A stretch of 36,684 nt of DNA from Prorocentrum cordatum (lineage: Eukaryota; Sar; Dinophyceae; Prorocentrales; Prorocentraceae): NCBI GenBank assembly GCA_963575745.1, contig CAUYUJ010014192.1, positions 392,501 through 429,184 on the forward strand, written 5' to 3'. Within the stretch, counting starts at the first letter, position 1; each line of letters starts with the position of its first letter. The notes beneath the pieces were generated by a model that saw only the letters and a list, made by a program, of their open reading frames with translations, was not told where the DNA came from and ran no database searches. Positions 19,589 through 29,984 of this stretch are shown here, piece by piece. Both the position numbers and the translations under genes were made by a program.

Positions 19589-20235
19589 TGCGCATACACA
19601 TATACATACACGCAATCATGCACACATGCACACATGCAACCATACACACATACAAACACACATACATCCATACATACCCACCTACATACACACATACATG
19701 CACACATACATATACACATACATACATGCACACATACATGCATGCATACACACATACACCTGTATACATACATACAATCCTGAATATCTACACACATACT
19801 TACAATCACACATACATGCATACATACACATACATACACATACACACATATATACACACGTACGTCCATACATACATACATGCATACACTCATCCATTCA
19901 TCCATAGATGCTTGCACACATACATACAAGTATATGCATGCATCTAAACATCCATACGTACATAACTACGTACACACATACATACACATACATACGCATA
20001 CACACAAACACACATACGTGCATGCATGCATACGTCCATACATAATTACACACATGCATACATACATACATACACACAGACATACACACATACATACATA
20101 CACACATCCATCCATGCATGCATGCATGCTCACGTACTTACATGCGTACATACACATATATATATATATATATGTATATGTGAACACGTATAAATGTTTT
20201 AAGTGTATGTACATACATATATATCTGTGTATATA
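19589..20235 (+). repeat. ACATACATACAC microsatellite
   Basis: About 570 bp of ACAT/ACAC/GCAT tetranucleotides, ending in a (TA)n-rich tail near 20155-20235. It is the complement-like class of the TATG arrays at 3376-4657 and 11004-11135, in the opposite orientation. His, Thr and Tyr frames here are artefacts. Confidence 0.93.
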
Positions 20236-20254
20236 TAGCCGGGGTTCCAGTTCC

Positions 20255-20790
20255 CAGGAAGGAACTCATTTATCTCAGCGGAATGCAATCTCATTCGTTT
20301 TGTTTTACCCATCCAATTTCATCATTTTAATTTCATCAATTCTATTCCATCCGTGCAACTTCATCTGTTAAATTTCATCCGGTTGAATTTCGCCTGGATT
20401 TGAATTCATCCGGTTTTATTTCCCCTGGTTTAAATCCATCTGGTTTTCATTCGTCCGGATTGCATTCATCCTGTTTGGATGTGCCCTTGTTTCGCTCGCC
20501 CTGTTTATTTGATCAACTCACAACTCGCTCAGTTGGAACTCGTCCAGTTTAAGTGCATTTGGTTTAAATTTCTCTGGCTTTCATTTGTCCAGTTTAGATT
20601 CATTCGGTTTGCATTTGTCCAGTTTCAATTCATCCGGTTTTAATTCGTCCAGTTTACATTAATATGGTTCTAATTCGTCCGTTTGAATTCATCCAGTTCT
20701 ACTTCGTCCGGTCTATATTCATCCAGTTTAATTTCGTTCGGTTTAGATTCATCCAGTTCTAATTCGCACGTTTGAAATTCATCTTGTACC
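20255..20790 (+). repeat. TTCATCCGGTTTAAAT minisatellite
   Basis: About 30 degenerate units of ~16-18 bp (TTCATCCGGTTT, TTCGTCCAGTTT). It is AT-rich compared with the rest of the window, and there are no genes. Confidence 0.88.
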
Positions 20791-20819
20791 TTCCTCCGTT
20801 CTGCACCCTCCCTGTCCTC

Positions 20820-22890
20820 CTCCTCCTCCCCCTCGCCCGTCATTTACTGCAATGCAATGCATTGCAACTGCAATGCAATTGCAACGCAGTGCAAAGCAAT
20901 GCAACGCAATAGGATGCAATGCAATACAACGCAGCGCAATGCAACGCAACGCAGTGCAATGCAATGCAATGCAATGCGACGCGATGCAATGCAATACAAC
21001 GCAACGCAGTGTAATGTACTGCAATGCAATGTGCCTCGTCACGTGGCAGCGCCGCGGGGCCGAAAAACATACTTTCCGCTCCACTCGTCACGTGGCAACG
21101 CCTTGGCAGGCGACAAAATACTATTCCGCTCTACTCGTCACGTCGCATCGCCGCGGGGGCTGAGAAACATAGATTTCACTCAATTCGCCACGCGGCACCG
21201 CTTGGGAGTGCGAGCAAACGTACTATTTCATACCATTCGGCACGTGGCAATGCCACTTGGGGCCGAACAGCAATACCCACTCCACTTGCCACATGGCAAC
21301 CTGGAGGCGCGAAGCAACAGTATTCCATTCACGTTACTTGTCACGTGGCAGTGCCGCTGGGGCCGAAACAACAAGCTATTCTAATCCTTTCGTCACGTGG
21401 CAACGCCGCGGGGGCCGAACAGAGTACTATGCCACTCCACTCGCCACGTGGAAATGCCTGTAGGCGCGAAGAAATCGTATTCCGTTCTAGTTGTCACGTG
21501 GCAGCCCCGAGGGAGCCGAAGCAAACATTATGCCACGAGGACGGCGACGAGGATGACGACGAGAACGACCACGACGACGATGATGACGACGACGATCACG
21601 AGGGCCAGGGAGGCGAATACCAATTCTATCCTATCCTCCTCCTCGTCCTTCTCCCTCCCCCTTTCCTACTCCCTCCTCCACCCTCCTCATCCTTCCTTCT
21701 TCCCCCATGCTCCATCCTGCCAATCCCCTCCTCCCCCCTGCTCCCTCCTCACTCTTCCTTCTTCCTCCCCTTTTCTCTACCTTCCTCCCGTCCTCTTGTC
21801 CTCGCCCTCGCCCGCAATTTACTGCAATGCAACATACTGCACATGCAATGCAAATGCAAAGCGATGCAATGCATGCAACGCAACAGGGTCGTTGGTTGAC
21901 CGATTGGTTGGCTGATGGCCGGTCGGTCGGTAGGCAGGTAGGTTGGTTGGCTGGTTGATTGGGCGGCTGCCACGTGGCAGCGCCGCTGGGGCCAGAAACA
22001 CTATTATTCCACTATTCGCCACGTGGCCCCGCTTGGCGGGGACCGACAAAATACTATTCCACGATTCGTCTCGTGACAACGCCGCGGAACCAACAACAAA
22101 TGCTAAGCCACTCCACGCCACATGCCAACGCCTGGGGGCGCGAGGAACAATTCTTCCATCCACTTCGCTCGTCACAAGGCAACGCCGCGGGGTCGGAAAA
22201 AAAACAACAACAACTATTCCACTCCTTTCGTCACGTGGCAGCGTTGCGGGGGGCGACAGCAACTACTATGCCATTCCACTCGCCGCACGGCAACGATTGG
22301 AGGCAGCGCCGCGTGGACCAAGATCACAATTGTGCCTCAACGACGACCCGACGACGGCGAGAGCGACGACGACGAAAATGACGACGACGATGACCAGGGC
22401 CAGGGAGGCGAACAACGCTTCTATCCAATTCTTCTCGTCCTTCTTCCTCTCCCCTCCCTTCTTCCTCCTTCATCCTCCCTCCTCCCTCCTTCCTCCCCCT
22501 TCCTCCCTCCCGCCCCTCCCCTCCTCCTCCCTCCTGTTCTCTTCACTCCTCCTTCCTCCCTTGATCTATACCTTCCTCCCTTCTCCTCCCTCCTGTCCTC
22601 CCCCTCGCCCGCAATTTATTGCAATGTAATTTATGGCAAACGCAATGCAAATTCAACGCAGTGCAACGCAATGCAATGCAACAGGATGCAATCCAATGCA
22701 ATGCAATGCAACGCAACGCAATGCAATGCAACGCGTCACGTGGCAGCGCCGTGGGAGCCGAGCAAAAATCATGATGCCACGACGACGGCGACGAGGGCCA
22801 GGGAGGCGAACCAAACTACTATCCTATCCTCCTCCTCCTCCTCGTCCTTTTCCCTTCCTCCTCCCTCCGCGATCCTCCCTCCTCCTTTTT
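20820..22890 (+). repeat. Higher-order repeat: three composite modules
   Basis: Each module has the same order of parts: a GCAAT pentamer array, a ~50-bp repeat built on CACGTGGCA, a GACGACGA tract with CAGGGAGGCGAA, and a CTCCTC pyrimidine tract ending CCTCGCCCG. Module 1 starts near 20840 with about 10 CACGTGGCA units (21036-21535). Module 2 starts near 21826, has a GGTTGGTTGG insert at 21890-21965, then about 7 units (21968-22310). Module 3 starts near 22615 and has one unit (22733-22780). The last module is shortest and runs into the RNase H relic. Open frames across it are not supported as genes. Confidence 0.85.
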
Positions 22891-23542
22891 GGCACTCAGC
22901 TACGATTCGGGGTCTAGCAGAATTGGTTGCACGAGTCGGTTCAGAAAGACCGGCGAGGATTGACATTTACACGGATGGTCCAGCAGGGGGTTACAGCTAC
23001 GCGGCCAGCTCCGACACCCCTCCCCCATCCTGGGCCTTTTGTGTCATCTCCAGCAATGACGAACACACGTGGTTTGAAGGGTTCCAAGCAGGGCCCTACC
23101 AGGCATCAGGGACATCATCTCCCAATCGTCCTTCTCTGCATGCGGCAAGCTAGAAGCAGCATTCTGGGCTGCCAAGTGGATGAGTTCAGAGCCTACATTG
23201 CATGACTGTGAAGTCATCCTTCACAGCGACAATGCAGATGTAGTGCGAGTGGCACAGCTTGGGGGCACGTCAGGGGCTCTCAAGGAATCCAAGACCATCT
23301 TGGACGCGCTAGTGCAGATACTTGTACGCACGTTGCGCACATTTGCATGGCAGCACGTCCCAGGTCACAGCAATCACCCATGTAATGAATTGGTAGACAC
23401 AGAAGCAAGTCTTGCCGCATACGGTGCCTACACAGGCACACCGGAGTACACATGGCGCGCAACATTGGACCTACCGTGGCACGCTGCAGCGCTACCGTGG
23501 GTATGGACAGCTATTACTCCCAACGCGGCTCGCGCCACCTGA
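22890..23542 (+). pseudogene. RNase H domain relic
   Basis: Ribonuclease H fold that removes RNA from RNA-DNA hybrids; in retroelements it follows RT. Frame 0 gives IDIYTDGPAGG, with the first Asp at 22974, then SWAFCVISS. Near 23100 the sense moves to frame 2, with CGKLEAAFWAAKW, the catalytic Glu at 23153, HSDNADVVRVAQLG with the second Asp at 23228, and WQHVPGHSNHPCNELVDTEAS with His at 23366 and the last Asp at 23396. The frame stops at TGA 23540. All four acidic residues (D, E, D, D) are kept despite one frameshift. It has no RT directly upstream, only the composite repeat. A host RNase H1 pseudogene cannot be excluded, but retroelement origin is more likely in this setting. Confidence 0.82.
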
Positions 23543-23687
23543 CCTCCGCCACACGGGACCCCCACGCCAGAACAATTACCCACGAAGGTCAAGCTGAAGG
23601 CTTGTATTCCAGAGGCTCCACCGCCCCCAGCAAAGCTGAGGGTCTCGCACTGCGTTCCGGCGAGACCCCAAAGGGTGGCCGCCTACG

Positions 23688-24479
23688 TTGGCGCTGTACG
23701 CTGATGACACGCTGTTGGCCTCGCAGTGCCGGGACTCTCTCCAAAGGCATTTCCACATAGTATCACAGATTGGAAAATCATTTGGATTGGACCTCAACGC
23801 AGGCAGGACGATTTTATTGAGAATCAGATCGGGCGACACAGTGATGGGGCCCAATGGAGAACCAATTCAAACAAAGGACAGCGTCGTTTATCTTGGGGGT
23901 CTTTTGAGCGCAGACGGCAAGCCAACAGCTGAAGTAACGCTGTGTTTCGGGGAGGCGAAAGGGGCATTCGATAAACTTTGCGCCGTATGGAGCCACGCGA
24001 ACATGACGAAGCAGCATAAGCTATAAATATTGCATGGGTTGGAATATTGCGTGCTGCTGAAGGCCAACCACGACAGACTAGACGGCTTTCAAGCCGAATA
24101 TATTCGCAACATATGGAAAATCCAGCCGGCTTTCCTGTCCCGAATCAGCAATGCACGCGTGCGCTCTGAAACGCGCGTCCGTCCATTATCATTTCTTCTA
24201 TTGGAGCGACAACTGAAGCACAATGGGAAATTCACCTGAGCTCCCCCGCAGTCGCTTCCCAGAGCGATGGTTTTCCAGCCACGCCAGAATCTTTAGATGC
24301 TGCGAGACTGGCGCTTCCCGAAAAATCGAGGGAGGCCGCGTTTGCAATGGGCTGCGTATATGCACGCCCGCGCGATGGGTGTTGCAGGAGACGACCCGGG
24401 TCGCCTGCAAGTCTTGTTACAATCCCCTCAAAGTAATTGGGACGCAGCTGTCAATGAATACTGTAGCTCTTTAGTGTGA
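23688..24479 (+). pseudogene. LINE-type reverse transcriptase, 3' fragment (copy 3)
   Basis: One frame (frame 0) with stops at TAA 24024, TGA 24237 and a TAG near 24294. It opens with motif C, LALYADDTLLASQ (YADD at 23697-23708), motif D (GLDLNAGRTILL), then VVYLGGLLSADGKP and KGAFDKLCAVWSHANMT. After the TAA come LEYC, RLDGFQAEYIRNIWKIQ and RISNARVRSETRV. After the later stops come KNRGRPRLQWAAYMHARAM and WDAAVNEYC, ending TGA 24477. It resembles YADD-type LINEs whose tail has the RGRPR...WA motif, a different lineage from the CADD/FADD copies 1 and 2. The 145 bp before it show no motif B, so the 5' part was lost. Confidence 0.83.
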
Positions 24480-24800
24480 CGTTGTTGTGTTTCCCCCCCT
24501 CTCTCCCCTCTCCCCGCCCTCCCCCCTCCCTCCTGCTCGCCCCTCCTGAACGCGAGCGTTGCTGATCACCCTCGCGCGCCACTTGCACAAAGGCCGCCGG
24601 CGGTCGAGCTCCGAGGCACGGTAGCCGCTCCCAGGCATGTGTATGTAGTTTTTTTTTTGCCGATGCGCCGTCCAGGCGCGGCTCTTGAGTGAGTGAGTGA
24701 GAGAATCGGATTTCCGGATCGTTCCTTCGACCTAGGTCGGGGAGCCAATTCGTGGCCGAGGCTCGCCGTGGGCAGAGAGGTCCGTTAGGATCGCTTGGAA

Positions 24801-25110
24801 TTGTTGAGGGCGCGCTTGTCGACTACATGGAAGGCCTGATTAACTGTGCCCATGCAGTGGTGCTGCCTCGCGTGCGCCACGCCGCCGTCGCTCCTCAACC
24901 CCCTCGGCTGGTCCACCAAAGGAGTAAGGCCCACCCCATCGCCGTTCTCGCGCGAGGCTGCCCAAAGCATGGCGCGATGCGCCAGGCAAGCCCCGGAACT
25001 TCCAGTCGGTCGGTGCCGGTGCCCCCCCAAGCGGTAAGGTGGTCCCTCGGATCTCGGATGCCCGCGCCCCCCCCCTTCCGCCCCGTCCCCGACGCTCCAA
25101 ACTCCTCTTT
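24801..25110 (+). pseudogene. LINE 3'-end fragment related to copy 1
   Basis: The stretch at about 24918-24975 (AGTAAGGCCCACCCCATC, GAGGCTGCCCAAAGCATGG) aligns with 2479-2540 of copy 1 (AGTAAGGCCCACCCGATC, GAGGCCGCCCAAAGCCTGG). The shared peptide is SKAHPI and EAAQS(L/M)AR. Downstream, GACGCTCCAAACTCCTC at 25089 matches the copy 1 tail GACGCTCCAACCTCCTC at 2626. Upstream, VDYMEGLINCAH (about 24816) may be a worn Cys/His cluster. It is a short, decayed copy. The 24480-24800 segment before it is pyrimidine-rich with no gene seen. Confidence 0.65.
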
Positions 25111-26150
25111 CTGGGCACTTTGCGGAGGCTGGCCCTCGTTGCTGCGGCTGGATTCGCCGTGGCAAACTACAGGGGGGGAGCTGAAGCGGTAAAGGGGCAA
25201 TGGGCAGGGGAGATCGGACAGGAGTGGAAGGGGAAGATGGATGCTTGCGCGATCGCTGCGTCGGAGTGATATCGTGTTCACGTGGGCAAACATTCAGCCA
25301 CATGGTCAGCCATGGCTTGGCCACGTTTAGAATGAAACGGTTGGGTGAATGGACCGATTGGTGGTTGTGTGTGTGGGTGCGAGTGGATTCATGAGGCAGA
25401 CGATGTGCTGCCTGACAAAAAGGCGCTCACGATTCTCATGGCTCTGGCCTCCTCCCTGGGTTTTCTCCTTTTTTTCCATCTGCTCCCTTCCTCCCTGCCT
25501 CCCTCATTTCTCTCGCCCCTTACCCCGCCGCGTTCCCCTGCGATGTCCCTCCCGCCTCTTCTTTTTCCGTTGTGGTTTCTCCACCCCCTCCTTCCCATGC
25601 CTCCCCTCCCCTTTCCGCTCTGCTAGTCCGTCTCTCCCTCCCCCCTGTCGATCTCCCATCCAACAATGCCCGTCTTCGCCACTTCGCCCGCGGAGTCACC
25701 TTTTGGTGCGTCGCGTGACTTGTGGCCTTGCGCCTTTCTGTTGCTGGCTCGCCTGGTTTTGCCTTTCCAGCGGGCTAATACCATGGCTGTCTGTTGGAGG
25801 TAGCACGCGGTGCCGAGAGATCAGACGCCCTCCATCCGCTCCTCTGTCGCACGCTGCGGCGCAGCATGGCCGCGGTGATCTACAGTGCTCGAAGGTGGAG
25901 GCCTCATGTTGGTGGTTCGCGCGGTGAGAAGGAACCATCGCGACCTCCCGTCCAATGGTGGTGCGGCGGAGCGGGAGGGCACAACTCGCTGGTCGCCCCG
26001 CCAGCGCCCGGGCTGTGCGTGCCGTCTGGTGGGCGCGCAGGGGCCGAGCAGCACAGGGCTGGGAGGAATGAGGAGGGGGGGAGGATCAGCAGAAGGAGGA
26101 AGGGGGGCAGGGGAGTCGCGGTTAGGAGGGGTGGGGTGTGGGCGGGGGGG
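25111..26150. other. Unassigned sequence, no gene recognised
   Basis: About 1 kb with a pyrimidine-rich tract at 25460-25660 and several open frames (for example 25349-25927) that show no domain I know. It may include LINE 3' debris and host intergenic DNA. Confidence 0.5.
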
Positions 26151-26244
26151 ATGACGACGAAGAGGATGATGGTGATGATGATGATGATGATGATGATGAT
26201 GGTGGTGATGATGATGATGATGATGGTGATGGTGATGGTGATGG

Positions 26245-26311
<67 letters not shown>

Positions 26312-26340
26312 ATTGATGGTGAAGATGATGATGATGATTC

Positions 26341-26373
<33 letters not shown>

Positions 26374-26404
26374 GTGATGGTGATGGTGATGGTGATGGTG
26401 ATGG

Positions 26405-26448
<44 letters not shown>

Positions 26449-26455
26449 GTGATGG
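26151..26455 (+). repeat. (GAT)n array
   Basis: GATGATGAT with GGTGAT interruptions. Like the array at 15463, it yields poly-Asp, Met, His and Ser frames that are not genes. It ends about 80 bp before the spliced-leader relic. Confidence 0.95.
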
Positions 26456-26532
26456 CGTGGATTACAAAGTATCCCGAGTATCATTTGCCGACTAGTCAAA
26501 TCAATTGGGGTTAGGGTGGGGACTGCTTGAGC

Positions 26533-26554
26533 TCCGTTGCCGTTTTGGCTCAAG
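26533..26554 (+). promoter_or_regulatory. Dinoflagellate spliced-leader relic
   Basis: The 22 bases match the conserved dinoflagellate spliced leader at 20 positions. The mismatches are position 6 (A to T) and position 10 (A to G), and the last 12 bases, TTTTGGCTCAAG, are exact. It is on the same strand as the frame that starts 64 bases downstream at ATG 26619. In dinoflagellates this leader is added to mRNA by trans-splicing, so a genomic copy just upstream of a frame suggests a reverse-transcribed mRNA. It is followed by GTTTGAGC, which makes a small inverted repeat with its end. An SL RNA gene is less likely because I see no Sm-site context or multicopy array. Confidence 0.82.
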
Positions 26555-26618
26555 GTTTGAGCAAGTTAGGTGGGCACGTTTGTGTGTACCTTGCGCGCGC
26601 CGCCTGCCACCTGCAGCC

Positions 26619-28108
26619 ATGCCAGTCCTGGCCCTTCCTGAGCCTGGCGTCATTTCAGGCTTCACGGAGTGGGGTGAGATCCTCCAGCATTTCGGAGTCG
26701 AGCAGCCAGTGTGGGCCCAGGTCGCGGACTCCTTGGGCGACGCGGAGTTGATGCACCTCTTGCTCATTGCGAAAACCGCCAAGTCCGACTTGGTGGATGC
26801 GTCGCAGACGGCCGGCATCCGTGGGGTCGCCAAAACCCGCCCCATCATGGCGTACGGCACTGCTCGCTAGAGGCTGTCGTTTCCGATAGCCGATCTGTGG
26901 GCCGAGGTGCCGGTGGCGACATCACCTGCGACGCCGGCGGGGATAGATGCTGGTGCGGCCGCAGTGCCGGAGCCCCCAGCGGGACTTGCAGAATTGGTCC
27001 GCCGCACCCTAAATGTGAACCACCATTGGGACCCGGCGCGAGTGGAGGTCCTCCCGCTCGCACCCGAGGCTCTGGCCTCGATGAAAGCGCGGTGGGGCAT
27101 GGCGTCGCCTGTGCCGATCAACACGGCAGCGAGATTGAGTGACGACCAGCTCAGTGTCATCGCATGTTTGTGCGAGATTCGGCTCAACATACTGGCGTGC
27201 GACCTCGTGATATGGGGCCCTCGTGATTCCCGCTGCCAGCGGATCACAGCTATCACGGCGCACCACCGCAACGACAACGGGGAGTGGATCCCGAGGCGTT
27301 TCGACGGCCCCGGTTGCGTGGACGACTGGCTTGGTGCCTGGAACTTTGCGGTCTCTGGCTGCCAAGCCGCAGGGTGCATCGACAAGGCCATCGCCGAGGC
27401 ATACAGAGACCATTCCGCGAGCATGGCGAGGTCCTTCCCGGGAGCTGACGCGTGGGCGTTGTGCGTGGAGAGCGACTGGACGTTCAGGTTCGAGTTCGCG
27501 CCGGACGAGCGGGACCGCCAAGCCGCCGCGTACGCGCAGGCGCCACAGTTCTTGTACTATGATGCCGAGAAGCCGTGGAACGCAGTCGTCCTGGCTGATG
27601 TCTGGGGGGTTCGACGGCATGGCCTTTTTGGGAGTCCCATCTTAAGGAGCCCTGCGGGCGGCTCATGTACGACACGGCGAAGGCGACGCCGACTTTGGCG
27701 GAGTCTCAGGCCGCCGCCGTCTCACAGACTGCCGGGGCCGAGGGGCCCCAGAAGCGCGCCGTCGACGCCAGAGCGGGCCGCTGGGGCTCCCAGAGCAACG
27801 CGCCGCCGACGCCCAGCAGGCAGGAGAGCAGCTGCCCAGAGCGGAGCCCCGGCGGACGCAGGCACTGGTTCGAGCGCACCGCCACGGTCTTCCACGCCGC
27901 CTGGCGGGGCGGGGCGGCCTCCCAGGGCGGGCCCGGGACCTGCGAGACCAACCATTGCAGCAACGGCAGCAACAAACAGCGATCGAACACAAACCTAAGC
28001 ATAGAAGGGGAATGGAGGGAGAACGAGGGCAATCACTTTTCTTGCCAGCTCGGCCGCGCGCCCCCTCTCATGTTCGAAATGCATGAGGGTCAAATTTTGT
28101 CGTATTGA
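26619..28108 (+). pseudogene. Gag-like dinoflagellate repeat protein, one stop and one frameshift
   Basis: Starts at ATG 26619 (gcagccATGC). Frame 0 runs to TAG 26868-26870, continues past it in the same frame (LSFPIADLWAEVPVATSP), and stays sensible to about 27620. Blocks seen are: PVWAQVADSLGDAELMHLLL (26695-26755); LSDDQLSVIACLCEIRLNIL near 27135-27195; VIWGPRDSRCQRIT; a GEWIPRRFDGPG...W segment (27280-27330); SDWTFRFEF; and a WNAVVLADVWG block. Near 27620 the frame moves to frame 2 (WESHLKEPCGRLMYDTAK) and continues, rich in Ala, Gln and Ser, to TGA 28106-28108. The block order resembles a protein I recall as common in dinoflagellate genomes, perhaps a gag-like ORF1, but I cannot confirm it or give a function. 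There are no zinc knuckles or membrane segments. With the upstream leader relic it looks like a retroposed mRNA copy that has since decayed. Confidence 0.65.
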
Positions 28109-28198
28109 CGCAACGTTGTCGGTGGATTTCGACGTCGTATTGACGCATTGTCGTATTGTCGTATTTCGACTTTGTCAAACTTTGTCGTATTGACGCAG
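28095..28198 (+). repeat. GTCGTATTGACGCA short repeats
   Basis: The 14-mer GTCGTATTGACGCA occurs three times, with partial copies (GTCGTATTGTCGTATT) between, directly after the gag-like frame. The following ~145 bp (28199-28345) are AT-richer and unassigned. Confidence 0.8.
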
Positions 28199-28346
28199 CT
28201 ATGGATTCATATGTGATTGAGACGTGGGGCTGCAAACTTGCTACTATATAGCTGTTGACAGTTGGTTAGACATTTCGAAATATTGATGGACATAACCATG
28301 ATCACCAAATCATCAATAAAGAAAGGAATCCGAGCTCTGGGGGAGG

Positions 28347-28830
28347 GCCAGCCTCACGGTGCCCCCCGCCGCGCGGGGGTGCCGCGAGGTTGGGGCGGCG
28401 GCGGGGGCCAGCCTCGCGGCGCCCTCCGCCGCGCGGGGAGGGGTCGCAAGGTTGGGGCTGCGGCGGGGGCCAGCCTCGCGGCGCCCCCCGGCGCGCAGGG
28501 GCAACGCGAGGTTGGGGCGGCAGCGGGGGCCAGCCTCGCGGCAGCGCCCGCCGCTCGGGGGGTGCCGTGAGGTTGGGGCGGCGGCGGGGGCCAGCTTCGC
28601 GGCGCCCCCGTGCGCGCGGCGGAGGGGTCGCTGCGTGGTTGGGGCGGCGGCGGGGGCCAGCCTCGCGGCGGCCCCCGGCGCGCGGGGGATGCCGCGAGGT
28701 CGGCGCGGCGGGGGGGGCGCCGTGGGGCGGGGGCGGCAACGGGTGCCAGCCTCGCTGTAACCTCGGGCGCGCGCGCGGGGGGGGTGCCGCGTGGTGGGGG
28801 CGGCGGCGGGGGCCACATTCGCGGTTTCCC
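28347..28830 (+). repeat. ~60-bp GC-rich minisatellite
   Basis: About eight units with CCAGCCTC at 28351, 28409, 28470, 28531, 28590 (variant), 28658, 28746 and 28811 (variant). Units carry GGTTGGGGCGGCGGCGGGGG and GGCGCCCCCCGG. Open frames on both strands are Gly, Ala, Pro and Arg rich and are not supported as genes. Confidence 0.9.
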
Positions 28831-28865
28831 CGGCGCGGGGGGAACGCGGGGAGGTTGGGGCGGCG

Positions 28866-29120
28866 GCCTCGTCCTGCTCCTCCTTTTCTTCCTCCGCCTC
28901 CTCTGCCTCCTCCTCCTTCTTCTCCTCCTCCCCGTTGTCCCCCTTCTCCCCTTCGTCGGTTGCTTCCCCTCCCCCCTCGCCTTTTCCTCCGCCCGAGCGG
29001 CGGCGCGCGCGCGCGCCGGGCGCCCCCGAGCGGCGGCGCGCGTGCGCCAGGCGCCCTCGAGCGGCGGCGCGCGGCCCCGAGCGCTCTCGAGCGGCGCCGC
29101 GAGCGCGCGGTCCATTCGCG
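28866..29120. repeat. Pyrimidine tract and GAGCGGCGGCGCGCG repeats
   Basis: CTCCTC/CTTCTC sequence to about 28990, then four units of ~30 bp around CGAGCGGCGGCGCGCG (28994-29110). This GC-rich block lies just 5' of RT motif A of copy 4. Confidence 0.8.
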
Positions 29121-29194
29121 CCCTGCCCGCCCCTCCCGTTTTTTTCTACGTCAGAAAACAGTAAAGTCGCATCGCTCACGTTTGCTTTCAATCG

Positions 29195-29800
29195 CGTGCC
29201 CCCATCGCGTCCGATGAGGGCGGGGCGCTCCTCTCCGAATTCGCCGCCGCGTTCTCGGCCGCGGAGCGCGACGTGCTGTTCGCAATGTTTCGCAAGCTGG
29301 CCCGCGTGGCTGATAATCTTCGCCATGTGATTGCACTACTGCAACTCGTGCTCCATCGCCTTGGGCGGCACCTGGCGCGTTGGCTTCGACGTGGCACGGG
29401 GCGTCCGCCAAGGCTGCCCGTTGCCCCCGTTGCTGTTTGCGGTGGCATCGGGCATCCTGCTTCGGCGCCTGGACCGGCGGCTCCCCGGAGCTCGCGCGCG
29501 CGCCCGCGCTAGCGACGCGGCCCTCGCGCACGTCGCCATCCTCCCGCGCGTGGGCGCCCCGCAGGGCGCGTTCCTGGTGTGCGGGTGCATGGCCTCAAGT
29601 GTCATATCGGCTAAACAGTGTTATTGGCATTTTTCAGGTGTGATCTCGACGAGCTGCGTCGCCGAGTTGTTCGGGTGGCACCGTTGCGGGGGCCCCTTTC
29701 GATCCAGGACGCGGCGAAACACGTCGGCGCGGTCGTCGGCCCGACGCGGTGCAGCGACGCCTGGGGCGCCCCCTTCAAGAAGTTCATAGAGAGAACCTTC
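29195..29800 (+). pseudogene. LINE-type reverse transcriptase, core part (copy 4, left portion)
   Basis: Frame 2 gives a motif A-like ALLSEFAAAFSAAERDVLF (about 29228-29284), in which the catalytic Asp position reads Glu. Near 29330 frame 0 takes over with LGGTWRVGFDVARGVRQGCP, LPPLLFAVASGILLRRLD (motif B, 29362-29470). The motif C site reads RASDAALAHV (about 29503-29530), a worn A-D-D. After TTTTTCAG at 29630-29637, frame 2 reads CDLDELRRRVVRVAP, LSIQDAAKHVGAVVGP and AWGAPFKKFIER (to about 29793), matching the LINE YLGxxxGP...W..P..K block. Protein sense then stops and the ~104-bp satellite begins about 190 bp later. The missing next block lies beyond the satellite at 34187. Catalytic residues are lost in A and C. 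Confidence 0.75.
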
Positions 29801-29984
29801 TCCAAGGGCAGTTGGGAATCGACCTTGTTCGCGCATTTTTCCCAGCACTCCTCGGTTGGGTATTCGTTTTGAATAGAGCGCTGTGGTCGCGTCCTCCTTC
29901 TCCTCCTCCCTCTCCCGTCCCCCGCCCCCCGCTCCCCCGTTGTCCTCCGTTGCCTTGTGCGGGCCTCGCCGCCCTTTGAGGGTG

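Noticed and set aside
26508-26520. Telomere-like GGGTTAGGGTGGGG
   Set aside because: It is a single partial unit with no tandem repetition.
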